From contig PLKY01000105.1 in assembly GCA_003140785.1 (NCBI GenBank), positions 21,051 to 39,967 on the forward strand: a DNA stretch of 18,917 nucleotides, in the 5' to 3' direction. Numbering within the stretch: position 1 is the first letter of the stretch; every line of letters starts with the position of its first letter. A model generated the notes under the pieces. That model saw nothing but the letters and a program-made list of their open reading frames with translations. It was not told the origin of the DNA and did no database searches. A program made the translations under genes and the position numbers. Shown here piece by piece: positions 6,722 to 13,624 of the stretch. Source of the DNA: Acidobacteriaceae bacterium. GTDB lineage: Bacteria > Acidobacteriota > Terriglobia > Terriglobales > Acidobacteriaceae.

Positions 6722-7558
6722 CTACTGCTGTGGCGTCGTAGGCGAAGTTGGCGTTATTGGCGTTCCCCCAGCTGGGTTATTCGTGGTCCCGCTGCTATTC
6801 GTTCCCCCCACCGGCTGCCCAATCGTCCCTGCATTGCCGCCCTGCATCATCTGGTCCGCAAGTGGACTGTAGAGAAATTCCCACTCGTTGTAGTGATTTT
6901 TCTTTTTGTAAACCAGGATCGACTGCTTCGGGCTACCCGGCGAGAATCCAATGATCCCTCCGCCGCCAAATGTCTGGTTTGAACTGAGGCTTCCGCCGCC
7001 GCTCTGATCCGTCCCGCTTGTTCCCGTTGTCCCTGTTGCGCCGATCACTCCCGTGGTCCCCGACGAACCCGGTCCAGATATCGAACTGCTGCCAGAGATC
7101 GAACTAGGGCCCGACCCGCTGGTCGAAGAACTGCTGTCTCCACCCGCAATCGGCGTCGCCCCCGCGACCCCGCCCGGTCCCGTCCCGGCCAACGTCGAAC
7201 CTGCCAGAGGCTGTCCGAAAAATCCCATCGCCACCGGCGTCTTGTTCTGCCCAAATTGAATCGGCTTCCAATCGTCCTTCCCCGTGATCGGATCGGTGTA
7301 CCGCTTGCGCAGAAAGCGAATCTCGTTGGTCTTCACCAGCGCGTCGATATTGGGCGGATACCGTTGAAATTTCTTGTAGTAGAGCTTAATCGCGCGGGCG
7401 TACTGCTTGCCGCGGTTCATCGTCTCAATCTCGCGGTCGCGCTGAATGCTTTCGCGAACTCGCGGCACCGCAACCGCCAGCGAAATAATCAACAGCGCCA
7501 GCATGAAGATCACCGCGACAAGGATGTACCCCTCTTCCGAAGGCCTCTGTCGCCGCAT
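6722..7558 (-). CDS. Pilin/pseudopilin-like protein with Gly/Ser/Thr-rich insert
   Basis: The last gene of the pilus operon; the product has 278 aa. The N-terminus is prepilin-like: a short basic leader ending SEEG (Gly10), then YILVAVIFMLALLIISLAVAV as the hydrophobic helix. Canonical pilins have Glu at position 5 after cleavage; here it is Ala15. Residues 35-100 resemble GspG-type pseudopilins, with a charged helix, a YPPNIDALV segment and RYTDPITGKDDWKPI. Residues 120-208 are almost all Gly, Ser and Thr. A second ordered block (211-236, ILVYKKKNHYNEWEFLY) and another Gly/Thr/Pro-rich tail follow. A GTG at 7576 is an alternative start; I prefer the ATG at 7558 because it gives a normal leader. 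It could be a minor pseudopilin or a cell-surface filament subunit. Confidence 0.8.
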   Translation of the reverse strand: MRRQRPSEEGYILVAVIFMLALLIISLAVAVPRVRESIQRDREIETMNRGKQYARAIKLYYKKFQRYPPNIDALVKTNEIRFLRKRYTDPITGKDDWKPIQFGQNKTPVAMGFFGQPLAGSTLAGTGPGGVAGATPIAGGDSSSSTSGSGPSSISGSSSISGPGSSGTTGVIGATGTTGTSGTDQSGGGSLSSNQTFGGGGIIGFSPGSPKQSILVYKKKNHYNEWEFLYSPLADQMMQGGNAGTIGQPVGGTNSSGTTNNPAGGTPITPTSPTTPQQ

Positions 7559-7582
7559 TGTTGCAATCTCAAGCACAATGAT

Positions 7583-7622
7583 CTGTTTCTCTGCTTCTCT
7601 GTCTCACTGTTTCTCTGTCTAT
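7583..7622 (-). repeat. Five tandem 8-mers in the PilP-to-pilin spacer
   Basis: On the plus strand CTG recurs at 7583, 7591, 7599, 7607 and 7615, giving five units of 8 nt with consensus CTGTTTCT. In the mRNA of the operon this reads as a purine-rich AGAAACAG repeat. It fills nearly the whole spacer between the PilP-like stop and the pilin start. Related 7-nt arrays lie at 10577-10604 and 16933-16996. Confidence 0.8.
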
Positions 7623-8206
7623 CAATTCACCGTCAACGCCACCGTCTGCGTGTTGTTGTACTGCAGGTCGGTCACCTGCACATTCCCACGCACGATCGTC
7701 ACGACCTTGTAGCGGTGATCGACAATGTCGCCGGGCCGCGCCATGAAGATGTCATCTCCATGCACCAAAAACGCCTGAAGCGATTTGTCCTTTGTTTCCG
7801 TGTAGCCAAAATATTTCAGGTCAATCGGCGGAGCCTTCGGTGCTTCAGGCGCAGTCACCAAGGGTGCCTCGATCCGCGCACTCTTCACCGGCGTTGGAAT
7901 TGCAATCGGCGCGGACTCCGCTGAGAAAATGTTTCTGCCTGTTCCTGCATAGACCACGTCCTCGCTCAACGCCAGCTTGTCCAGGTGCAATGCCGGATCG
8001 ATGCCCGCGTTGCTGAGTTTTGCCGCTTCCGGCCCACTCGCTGCAGTTGTCCGCGTCACGGTAGCTGGTCGGGTCGCCACGCTCGGTGCCGGTGAACTCG
8101 AAAAGGAACCAATCAGTTCGTACACACCAATTCCCACGATCACCACTACCAGCGCGACCAGCAGATACACCTGCCGCTTATTTTCGGCTCCCAGGGCGAG
8201 TGCCAT
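7622..8206 (-). CDS. PilP/GspC-like inner-membrane alignment protein
   Basis: This protein probably joins the PilN-PilO inner-membrane complex to the outer-membrane secretin. The 194-aa product has a short cytoplasmic start, one membrane helix (about residues 13-31), a Pro/Ala/Thr-rich periplasmic linker, and a C-terminal beta domain of PilP/GspC homology type (from about 130: LKYFGYTE, FMARPGDIV, YKVVTIV, QVTDLQY). A GRNIF segment before the linker also fits this family. There is no lipobox and no cysteine at all, so it is anchored by a helix like GspC rather than lipidated like typical PilP. The ATG at 8206 follows the PilO stop by one nucleotide, with GGGAGG 9 nt upstream, so translation is probably coupled. 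Confidence 0.82.
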   Translation of the reverse strand: MALALGAENKRQVYLLVALVVVIVGIGVYELIGSFSSSPAPSVATRPATVTRTTAASGPEAAKLSNAGIDPALHLDKLALSEDVVYAGTGRNIFSAESAPIAIPTPVKSARIEAPLVTAPEAPKAPPIDLKYFGYTETKDKSLQAFLVHGDDIFMARPGDIVDHRYKVVTIVRGNVQVTDLQYNNTQTVALTVN

Positions 8207-8207
8207 G

Positions 8208-8852
8208 CTATTGGCCCTCCCTTCCGGGTACTGGCGCATTGTCGGAACTTGCCGGAGCACTCTGCGCCGGCGGCAACCCGCTATTCGCCGCATCCGCCTC
8301 GCGCATCCACGTCGAAACACGCAGGCGCAGATTCACCATCCCGCCCTGCTGTCCCGTCAGTGCCATCGCGCGAATCACGAAAAATGTCTGATCCCGTTCG
8401 AGGCCGTTCACGAAGCGCATGATCTGCGGATAATCGCCGCTGATCCCCGCGTCCATCGAGATCTCCGTCAGGTCGCCGCTCGGCGCCCCCTGGGTGTACA
8501 ACACACGCGAAAGCCGTACTCCCGACCTCACCTGAAGCTCGCCAATCCGGCTCGCAATCGTGGAGTAGTTCGCCGGAATTCGCCGGGCATAAAACTGCTT
8601 CATCTGCTGCCGCGACTCCACCACGCGGCCGTCCAGTCCCCGTAGCGGCGCCGTTTGCAGTTCAAGCGCCTTCAACCGCACCTGATCGTCCGCCAACGCA
8701 TCGGTCGTGCTGCCATGGGTCGCCGTCCAGTCCATCCCCAGTCGCACGCCCAGCCCGATCACGATCACAATGAGCGCCGCCAGCCCCGCATAGTGCCACG
8801 TCAGCGGAGAAGCCAGCCGCTCGCGCCATTCCGTTTGCGAGCCATTGCTCAT
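8208..8852 (-). CDS. pilO: PilO-like pilus assembly protein
   Basis: A bitopic inner-membrane protein of the alignment complex that pairs with PilN in type IV pili (GspM-like in type II secretion). The 214-aa product has one helix at about 21-38 (AGLAALIVIVIGLGV), a coiled-coil stretch at about 50-90, then a ferredoxin-like periplasmic domain ending with beta strands (FFVIRAMAL, MVNLRLRVSTW). The final 30 residues are Pro/Ala/Ser-rich. Its start overlaps the PilN stop in an ATGA, indicating coupled translation. Identification rests on helix plus coiled coil plus position between PilN- and PilP-like genes, since sequence conservation in this family is low. Confidence 0.8.
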   Translation of the reverse strand: MSNGSQTEWRERLASPLTWHYAGLAALIVIVIGLGVRLGMDWTATHGSTTDALADDQVRLKALELQTAPLRGLDGRVVESRQQMKQFYARRIPANYSTIASRIGELQVRSGVRLSRVLYTQGAPSGDLTEISMDAGISGDYPQIMRFVNGLERDQTFFVIRAMALTGQQGGMVNLRLRVSTWMREADAANSGLPPAQSAPASSDNAPVPGREGQ

Positions 8853-9619
8853 TGCGGGCCTCCGGGTCTCGGATGTTGTGGCGCTCTTGGCGTCGGCGTC
8901 CCTGTATAAGGTGGCCGATTCGCTCCCAATGGCGCGGGGGGCCGCGTAGGAAGCAGAGTTCTCGCTTTCGGCATTTCGCCCGCACGATCCTCCACACTCC
9001 TCTTCACCAGCCTGCGCTCTCCCGGCTTGGCCGGAACGTAATCGGCGAGCAATTCGAAGTTCACTCGATTGCCCGCGCTCACCGGCTCCATGCGCTGATT
9101 CGGCCCGCCAGTAGATTCCGAGTTCTCCCCCGCAATACGCGGACTCAGGAATCGCCTCGAATGTTCCAGGTTCTCCACCAGTCGAATAGAGAGGTCACGT
9201 GGGCCCACTACGCGCAGATGCAGCGTGATGTGCCCATCCTTATCGCGCGTTGGTTCCAGCGTCGTCACCTGCACCCCGCCCGGTAGCACCGTCTCCAAAT
9301 CCTCCATCGCCAGCGTCCACGAAAATGCCTTCTCGTCGAAAAGCTGGTTCAGGTTCTCCGCCTGGGCCAAAACCGCGGCATTGTCAGGTTCGCGCATCAT
9401 GGCCTGGTAGCCCTGCCGCTCCCGGTTCAAGCGCGCAATCTGTTCGTCGAGGGCGCGAACTTTGTCCCGCGCGATCTGTGCCCTCTGGTCCAGTGCATGC
9501 ACACCAAAACCAAGCGCGATCGCCACCACAGCAAGCGCCATCATCGCGATGCGCAGCTGCTTTACGAGCGGCCCAATATCCGCAAACGGCCGTGAGGCGA
9601 GATTGAGAGAAATTCGCAT
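8849..9619 (-). CDS. pilN: PilN-like pilus assembly protein with Pro-rich tail
   Basis: A bitopic inner-membrane protein whose cytoplasmic N-terminal peptide (here ISLNLASRPF) docks onto PilM, with a periplasmic coiled coil and ferredoxin-like domain that pairs with PilO. The 256-aa product shows the N-terminal NLASRPF motif, one helix at about 24-42, a coiled coil at 45-80, and a fold ending at about residue 195. A basic, proline-rich tail of about 50 residues follows, which makes it longer than typical PilN. The gene begins 4 nt after the PilM stop and overlaps pilO by 4 nt, so the three are translated as a block. Confidence 0.85.
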   Translation of the reverse strand: MRISLNLASRPFADIGPLVKQLRIAMMALAVVAIALGFGVHALDQRAQIARDKVRALDEQIARLNRERQGYQAMMREPDNAAVLAQAENLNQLFDEKAFSWTLAMEDLETVLPGGVQVTTLEPTRDKDGHITLHLRVVGPRDLSIRLVENLEHSRRFLSPRIAGENSESTGGPNQRMEPVSAGNRVNFELLADYVPAKPGERRLVKRSVEDRAGEMPKARTLLPTRPPAPLGANRPPYTGTPTPRAPQHPRPGGPQ

Positions 9620-9623
9620 TGAC

Positions 9624-10559
9624 TTAAGTCGCTCCCGCCAGTGCGCCGGTGATTCCAGCGAAACTCAGATTGCCCAATGGAGTCGCAGCGCCTGTCGTAG
9701 GCCGCGGCGCAAGATCCACCACCTTCAACTCTGCATCGCTCATGCGGGTCCAGCGCGCAAAATCCTCCGCCACTCCTACGCCGCCATAGTAGAGACGTCG
9801 CGGCTGCGTCGCCAGTTTGTCCTCGTAGTAGGCCGCGGCCACCGCAATATCGCGCTGCACCTCGGCAAGGCGCTGCGACGGGTCGGCGGGCAAATCGAGT
9901 GTGCGATACAGCAGCAAGTCCTGTCCGTTCGTAATTGACGTCGTAAGGGAAACCCCGCTCAGGCACGCGGTCAGCGCAGGTTCCGATGTCTCCAACGCCG
10001 CCAGTGCCGACAGGCTCGAAGGCAGTACCGCACCCGGCTCAAACCCAGCCGCCCGCACCACGGCTTCGTATTCTTCAAGAATCGGACCAGGCAAAACCGC
10101 AATCAACACCCGGCATTCGGTCCTGTCTTCTGTAAGAACCTGGTAGCTCACCCCCGCCTTTTCCACGTCGAAAGGAACCATCTTGCGGAGCCGGAAGCGC
10201 AGCACGGGGACGACATCGGCAGCCTTTTGGGGCAGGGAATCGAAGTCCAGCACAAATACCCGCACCGCCGTATCCGGCAGCACCAGTGTTATGTGGCGCG
10301 TCCGCGGCGTCACATCCGCCAACACCGACTTGATTGCCTCCGCCACAACCTGAGGCGCGTGCAAATTTGGCTCGTCAATGCCCGGAACTAGCGCACCTTC
10401 GACCAATGGCGCAAACGCGTACACGGCAGATTCGCCTTTGCCCGGCAGCGCCGCGGCCAGCACGCCTTCTGGCATCAGTTCGATCGCCACCGACGGCCTG
10501 CCGCCTGTGCGCGTTCTAGCTTTGCTTGTACTCGTATTTGAACTCAAAGTCGCTCGCAC
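9624..10559 (-). CDS. pilM: PilM-like actin-fold protein
   Basis: A cytoplasmic actin-like ATPase homologue that connects the assembly ATPase to PilN at the membrane. The 311-aa product is somewhat short for the family. Recognisable parts are VAIELMPEGVLAAAL near the N-terminus, ITLVLPDTAVRVFVLDFDSLP at about 95-115, RFRLRKMVPFDVEKAGVSYQVL (a PilM signature region) at about 131-152, and an LPSSLSALAAL segment at about 189. The phosphate-binding loops are not clear, so nucleotide binding is uncertain. The assigned start is a GTG at 10559 with a poor binding site. A TTG four codons later or starts further in are possible. A heptamer repeat array occupies the spacer before it. Confidence 0.82.
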   Translation of the reverse strand: MRATLSSNTSTSKARTRTGGRPSVAIELMPEGVLAAALPGKGESAVYAFAPLVEGALVPGIDEPNLHAPQVVAEAIKSVLADVTPRTRHITLVLPDTAVRVFVLDFDSLPQKAADVVPVLRFRLRKMVPFDVEKAGVSYQVLTEDRTECRVLIAVLPGPILEEYEAVVRAAGFEPGAVLPSSLSALAALETSEPALTACLSGVSLTTSITNGQDLLLYRTLDLPADPSQRLAEVQRDIAVAAAYYEDKLATQPRRLYYGGVGVAEDFARWTRMSDAELKVVDLAPRPTTGAATPLGNLSFAGITGALAGAT

Positions 10560-10576
10560 TTCCGGTCGTCGTCTGA

Positions 10577-10604
10577 TCCCTGTTCCCTAATCCCTATTCC
10601 CTGT
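10577..10604 (-). repeat. Four tandem heptamers in the GspE-to-PilM spacer
   Basis: Four consecutive 7-nt units with plus-strand consensus TCCCTGT fill most of the 47-nt gap between the ATPase stop and the PilM start. The mRNA therefore carries repeated ACAGGGA/ATAGGGA units ending about 17 nt before the GTG. They contain AGGGA, which could itself pair weakly with 16S rRNA. Confidence 0.8.
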
Positions 10605-10606
10605 AT

Positions 10607-12250
10607 CTATCTCGAAGCCTCGATGAATGTCACCTTGTTGATCTCTTTCAACGTCGTCAATCCACGCCGCACGCGATCCAGTGCAGATTCGCGCAGAAAC
10701 GACATGCCTTCCTTCTGCGCCAGCTTGCGCACTTCCGACGTCGGCTTCTTCTCCAGAATCAACTCGCGGATCGGATCGGTCAAATCCAGCAACTCGTGAA
10801 TCGCGGTACGCCCCCGGTAGCCCGTCCCGCCGCACTCGATGCAGCCCGCGCCCTCGCGGAACTCGAATCCGCGCCATTCCGCCAGATCCATGCCGCTCGC
10901 GACCAACAAGTCGTCAGGGTATTTCACGGCCCGCCCGCAAAACTCGCAGATGGTGCGCACCAGCCGCTGCGCCAGGATGCAGTTCAGCGCGGAAACAAAG
11001 TTATACGCCTCCACGCCCATGTTCAGAAACCGCCCCAACACGTCCACAACGTTGTTCGCGTGCACCGTCGTGAAAACCAAATGCCCCGTCAGTGCGGAGT
11101 TGATCGCGATCTGCGCCGTCTCCTGGTCGCGAATCTCGCCCACCAGAATTTTGTCCGGGTCATGCCGCAGAATCGACCGCAAGCCGCGAGCGAACGTCAG
11201 GCCCTTTTTCTCGTTGACAGGAATCTGCGTGATCCCGCGAATCTGATACTCCACAGGGTCTTCGATGGTGATGATTTTGTCTTCATCGCTCTTAATCTCG
11301 TTCAGCGCGGCATAGAGCGTCGTCGTCTTACCCGACCCCGTCGGCCCCGTCACCAGCACCATCCCGTATGGCTCGCGAATATATCGCCGAAAGCGCTTCA
11401 GATCGTCATCCGCAAATCCCACCACATCCAGCGTCAAGTTGCTGAACTTCTCGCTCATCGATTGCTTATCGAGTACGCGCAGCACCGCATTTTCGCCATG
11501 AACCGTCGGCATGATCGAGACGCGGAAGTCGATCAGTCTGCCCTTGTACCGCACACGGAAGCGCCCGTCCTGCGGCACCCGGCGCTCGGCAATGTCCAGC
11601 TCGCTCATAATCTTCACGCGACTGAGAATCGTCGCGTGGTGTTCGCGCGCAATCGGCGCCATCGCCTCCTGCAGCACGCCGTCAATGCGGTACTTCACAT
11701 GCACCGAGTCGTCGTAGCTTTCAATGTGAATATCGGAAGCCCGGCGTTCGAGCGCAGTGAAAATCGTCGTATCCACAAGCCGGATAATCGGGCTGATGTC
11801 CTCGTCGCTGGTCAGCTTTTCAATCGAAATGTTTTCATCGGAGTTGTCATCGCCCGTCAGCACGTCGAACGTCAGCCCCTCGCTGGCTTCGTCCAGTACG
11901 CGCTGCGACTGCTCCGTCTTCTTCAACAAATCGGTAATCTGCGAAAGCGTCGCCACCCGCGCAATAATTCGGTGCCCCAGCAGTCCCGAGATTTCATCCA
12001 GCACCATCAGCCGCGACGGATCGCTCACCGCAATCACCAGCGCCTCGCCCTGCTGCTCAATCGGCACAAAGTTGTAGCGGAACATCAGCTCCACCGGCAC
12101 TGTTCGCAACAGATCGTGCTGAATTTTGAAGTTCTTCAGGTCGACGAACTCCGCGCGATAGCGTGCGGCAAGCGCTTCGGCATGCGCGCGCTCCTCGGTG
12201 CTACCCGGCAGCGGAGCTGCCGGAATCGCAAGAATAGTTGTTTCAGCCAT
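10607..12250 (-). CDS. GspE/PilB-type assembly ATPase
   Basis: This hexameric cytoplasmic ATPase powers pilin or pseudopilin assembly. The 547-aa product contains an N-terminal GspE/MshEN-like domain (about 30-110), then the secretion ATPase core: Walker A GPTGSGKTT at 302-310, Asp box ITIEDPVEY at 327-335, Walker B ILVGEIRD at 368-375, and His box TGHLVFTTVHAN at 388-399. A tetracysteine zinc motif (Cys435, Cys438, Cys470, Cys473) marks the GspE/PilB branch rather than the retraction ATPase PilT. It starts 6 nt after the stop of the platform protein, with AGGGG about 9 nt upstream of the ATG. Assignment to extension ATPase is firm; pilus versus secretion cannot be decided from this gene. Confidence 0.96.
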   Translation of the reverse strand: MAETTILAIPAAPLPGSTEERAHAEALAARYRAEFVDLKNFKIQHDLLRTVPVELMFRYNFVPIEQQGEALVIAVSDPSRLMVLDEISGLLGHRIIARVATLSQITDLLKKTEQSQRVLDEASEGLTFDVLTGDDNSDENISIEKLTSDEDISPIIRLVDTTIFTALERRASDIHIESYDDSVHVKYRIDGVLQEAMAPIAREHHATILSRVKIMSELDIAERRVPQDGRFRVRYKGRLIDFRVSIMPTVHGENAVLRVLDKQSMSEKFSNLTLDVVGFADDDLKRFRRYIREPYGMVLVTGPTGSGKTTTLYAALNEIKSDEDKIITIEDPVEYQIRGITQIPVNEKKGLTFARGLRSILRHDPDKILVGEIRDQETAQIAINSALTGHLVFTTVHANNVVDVLGRFLNMGVEAYNFVSALNCILAQRLVRTICEFCGRAVKYPDDLLVASGMDLAEWRGFEFREGAGCIECGGTGYRGRTAIHELLDLTDPIRELILEKKPTSEVRKLAQKEGMSFLRESALDRVRRGLTTLKEINKVTFIEASR

Positions 12251-12256
12251 AAATAA

Positions 12257-13459
12257 TTACCCCTGACCCCCTGCCGTCGATCCCAGGGAGAATATCGGTA
12301 GGTAGAGCGAGATAAGAATAAAGACCACGACGACCCCCATCACAATCAGGATCGCCGGTTCAATTAATGCCAGTGCGGCGGTCAGCGCCGTGGCTACGTC
12401 TTCCTCAAAAAACTCCGCAACCGAATTCAGCATCTGCGGCAGAGCGCCCGTCTGCTCTCCAACGGAGATCATCTCCGTAGCCAGATCGGGAATCACCTTG
12501 GTTGCCGTCAGCGCATCGGCCAGGCTCCTGCCTTCGCGCACGGTCTCAATCGATGTAATGACAGCCTTCGCAACCCTTCGCGACGAAATCGAACGCGCCG
12601 CCGTATCGAGAGACGGCACCAGCGGCAACCCGCCCGTCAGCAGTGTCGAGAGCGTCCGTGAAAACAACGCCACTTGGTACTTCAGCCAGATCTTGCCGAA
12701 CACCGGCAGCCCGATGCGAAATCCATCGACAAAATCTCGGCCCTTTTCCGTAATCGAAAACCGATATCCAACCACACCCACGATCACTGCCACAATCGCG
12801 ATCCAGAGAATATTGCGCTGGGTCCACGTGCCGAACGACAGCAGCATCATCGTCATCGGTGGCAACGTCGAACCCATCTCGTCATAGAGTTTAGAGAACT
12901 GCGGAATAACCACCGTGAACAGAAAAACCAGCAAGCCCGACACCAAAGTAAGCAGCAGGCCGGGATAGATCAGCGAAGCCGTCAGCTTTTTGCGGAATGT
13001 CAGAGACACGCGCTGGAACGCAACGTAACGCTCCAGCACCTCCTGCAAATTGCCGCTGCGTTCGCCAGCCAGCAAGGTCGTGGTGTAAATCGTCGGGATG
13101 CCTTCCTGCGCCTCGAAAGCCGCCGACAGAGACTCGCCCGTCTTTACCCGGTTCGCTACATCTTCAAGCTGCCCGGCAAAACGTACGTCCTTTTGCCCCT
13201 TCGCCAGCATGTTCAGCGAGCCCAGAATCGGCAGGCCCGCCCGAACAAGCGTCAGAAACTGCTGATTGAAGATCAGGAATCGCTCCAGCTTGACCTTGCG
13301 ACGCCCCATCAGCGCCACATTGCTGCGTGCGCGCACCGAAAATACGTGATAGCCCGCATGCGCAAAGCGGCTGCGCAGCTCCTCGGCGGTCGCCGCCGTC
13401 TGGATCTGCTCCTGCACGCGGCCTCGCTCATCGGCCAATTTAATGACGAATTCTGCCAT
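12257..13459 (-). CDS. GspF/PilC-type inner-membrane platform protein
   Basis: This polytopic inner-membrane protein is the platform on which the ATPase drives filament assembly. The 400-aa length is typical. Two copies of the GspF domain are visible: residues 62-185, with LLAGERSGNL at 129-138, and 265-388, with ISVGEQTGALP at 331-341. Membrane helices are at about 166-186, 214-231 and 366-388. It is the first gene of the operon. GAGAG immediately precedes the ATG at 13459, and a 165-nt divergent gap separates it from the capA-like gene. No secretin or prepilin peptidase gene is nearby. Confidence 0.95.
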   Translation of the reverse strand: MAEFVIKLADERGRVQEQIQTAATAEELRSRFAHAGYHVFSVRARSNVALMGRRKVKLERFLIFNQQFLTLVRAGLPILGSLNMLAKGQKDVRFAGQLEDVANRVKTGESLSAAFEAQEGIPTIYTTTLLAGERSGNLQEVLERYVAFQRVSLTFRKKLTASLIYPGLLLTLVSGLLVFLFTVVIPQFSKLYDEMGSTLPPMTMMLLSFGTWTQRNILWIAIVAVIVGVVGYRFSITEKGRDFVDGFRIGLPVFGKIWLKYQVALFSRTLSTLLTGGLPLVPSLDTAARSISSRRVAKAVITSIETVREGRSLADALTATKVIPDLATEMISVGEQTGALPQMLNSVAEFFEEDVATALTAALALIEPAILIVMGVVVVFILISLYLPIFSLGSTAGGQG

Positions 13460-13624
13460 CTCTCGGGGTACCGGACCGGCGCTGGTCGCGCACCGCTCCC
13501 TGGCTCATGTTCCTATTCAGGGTAACAGTCTCTTCGCTGGGATAGACGCAAACCCGCCACGAAGCGTTCGCCTGCACCAGAAGGTATACATGTATGCTGA
13601 TTGCGTTCCCTTGAAACGGTACCC
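13460..13624. promoter_or_regulatory. Divergent promoter region of the pilus operon and capA-like gene
   Basis: This 165-nt gap must hold the promoter of the seven-gene pilus operon and that of the capA-like gene. The only symmetric element I see is ATACATGTAT (13586-13595), a perfect 10-bp palindrome 30 nt before the capA-like start. No convincing pair of -35 and -10 boxes could be assigned on either strand. Confidence 0.35.

Noticed and set aside
10796..12256. A 486-codon open frame on the plus strand opposite the assembly ATPase
   Set aside because: It is an antisense shadow of a gene with unambiguous ATPase motifs. Its composition (many His, Arg, Gln) is typical of reading high-GC codons backwards, and it has no recognisable domain.
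12674..13525. A 283-codon plus-strand frame opposite the platform protein gene
   Set aside because: It is the shadow of a typical GspF protein, rich in Arg/Gln/His with no motif.
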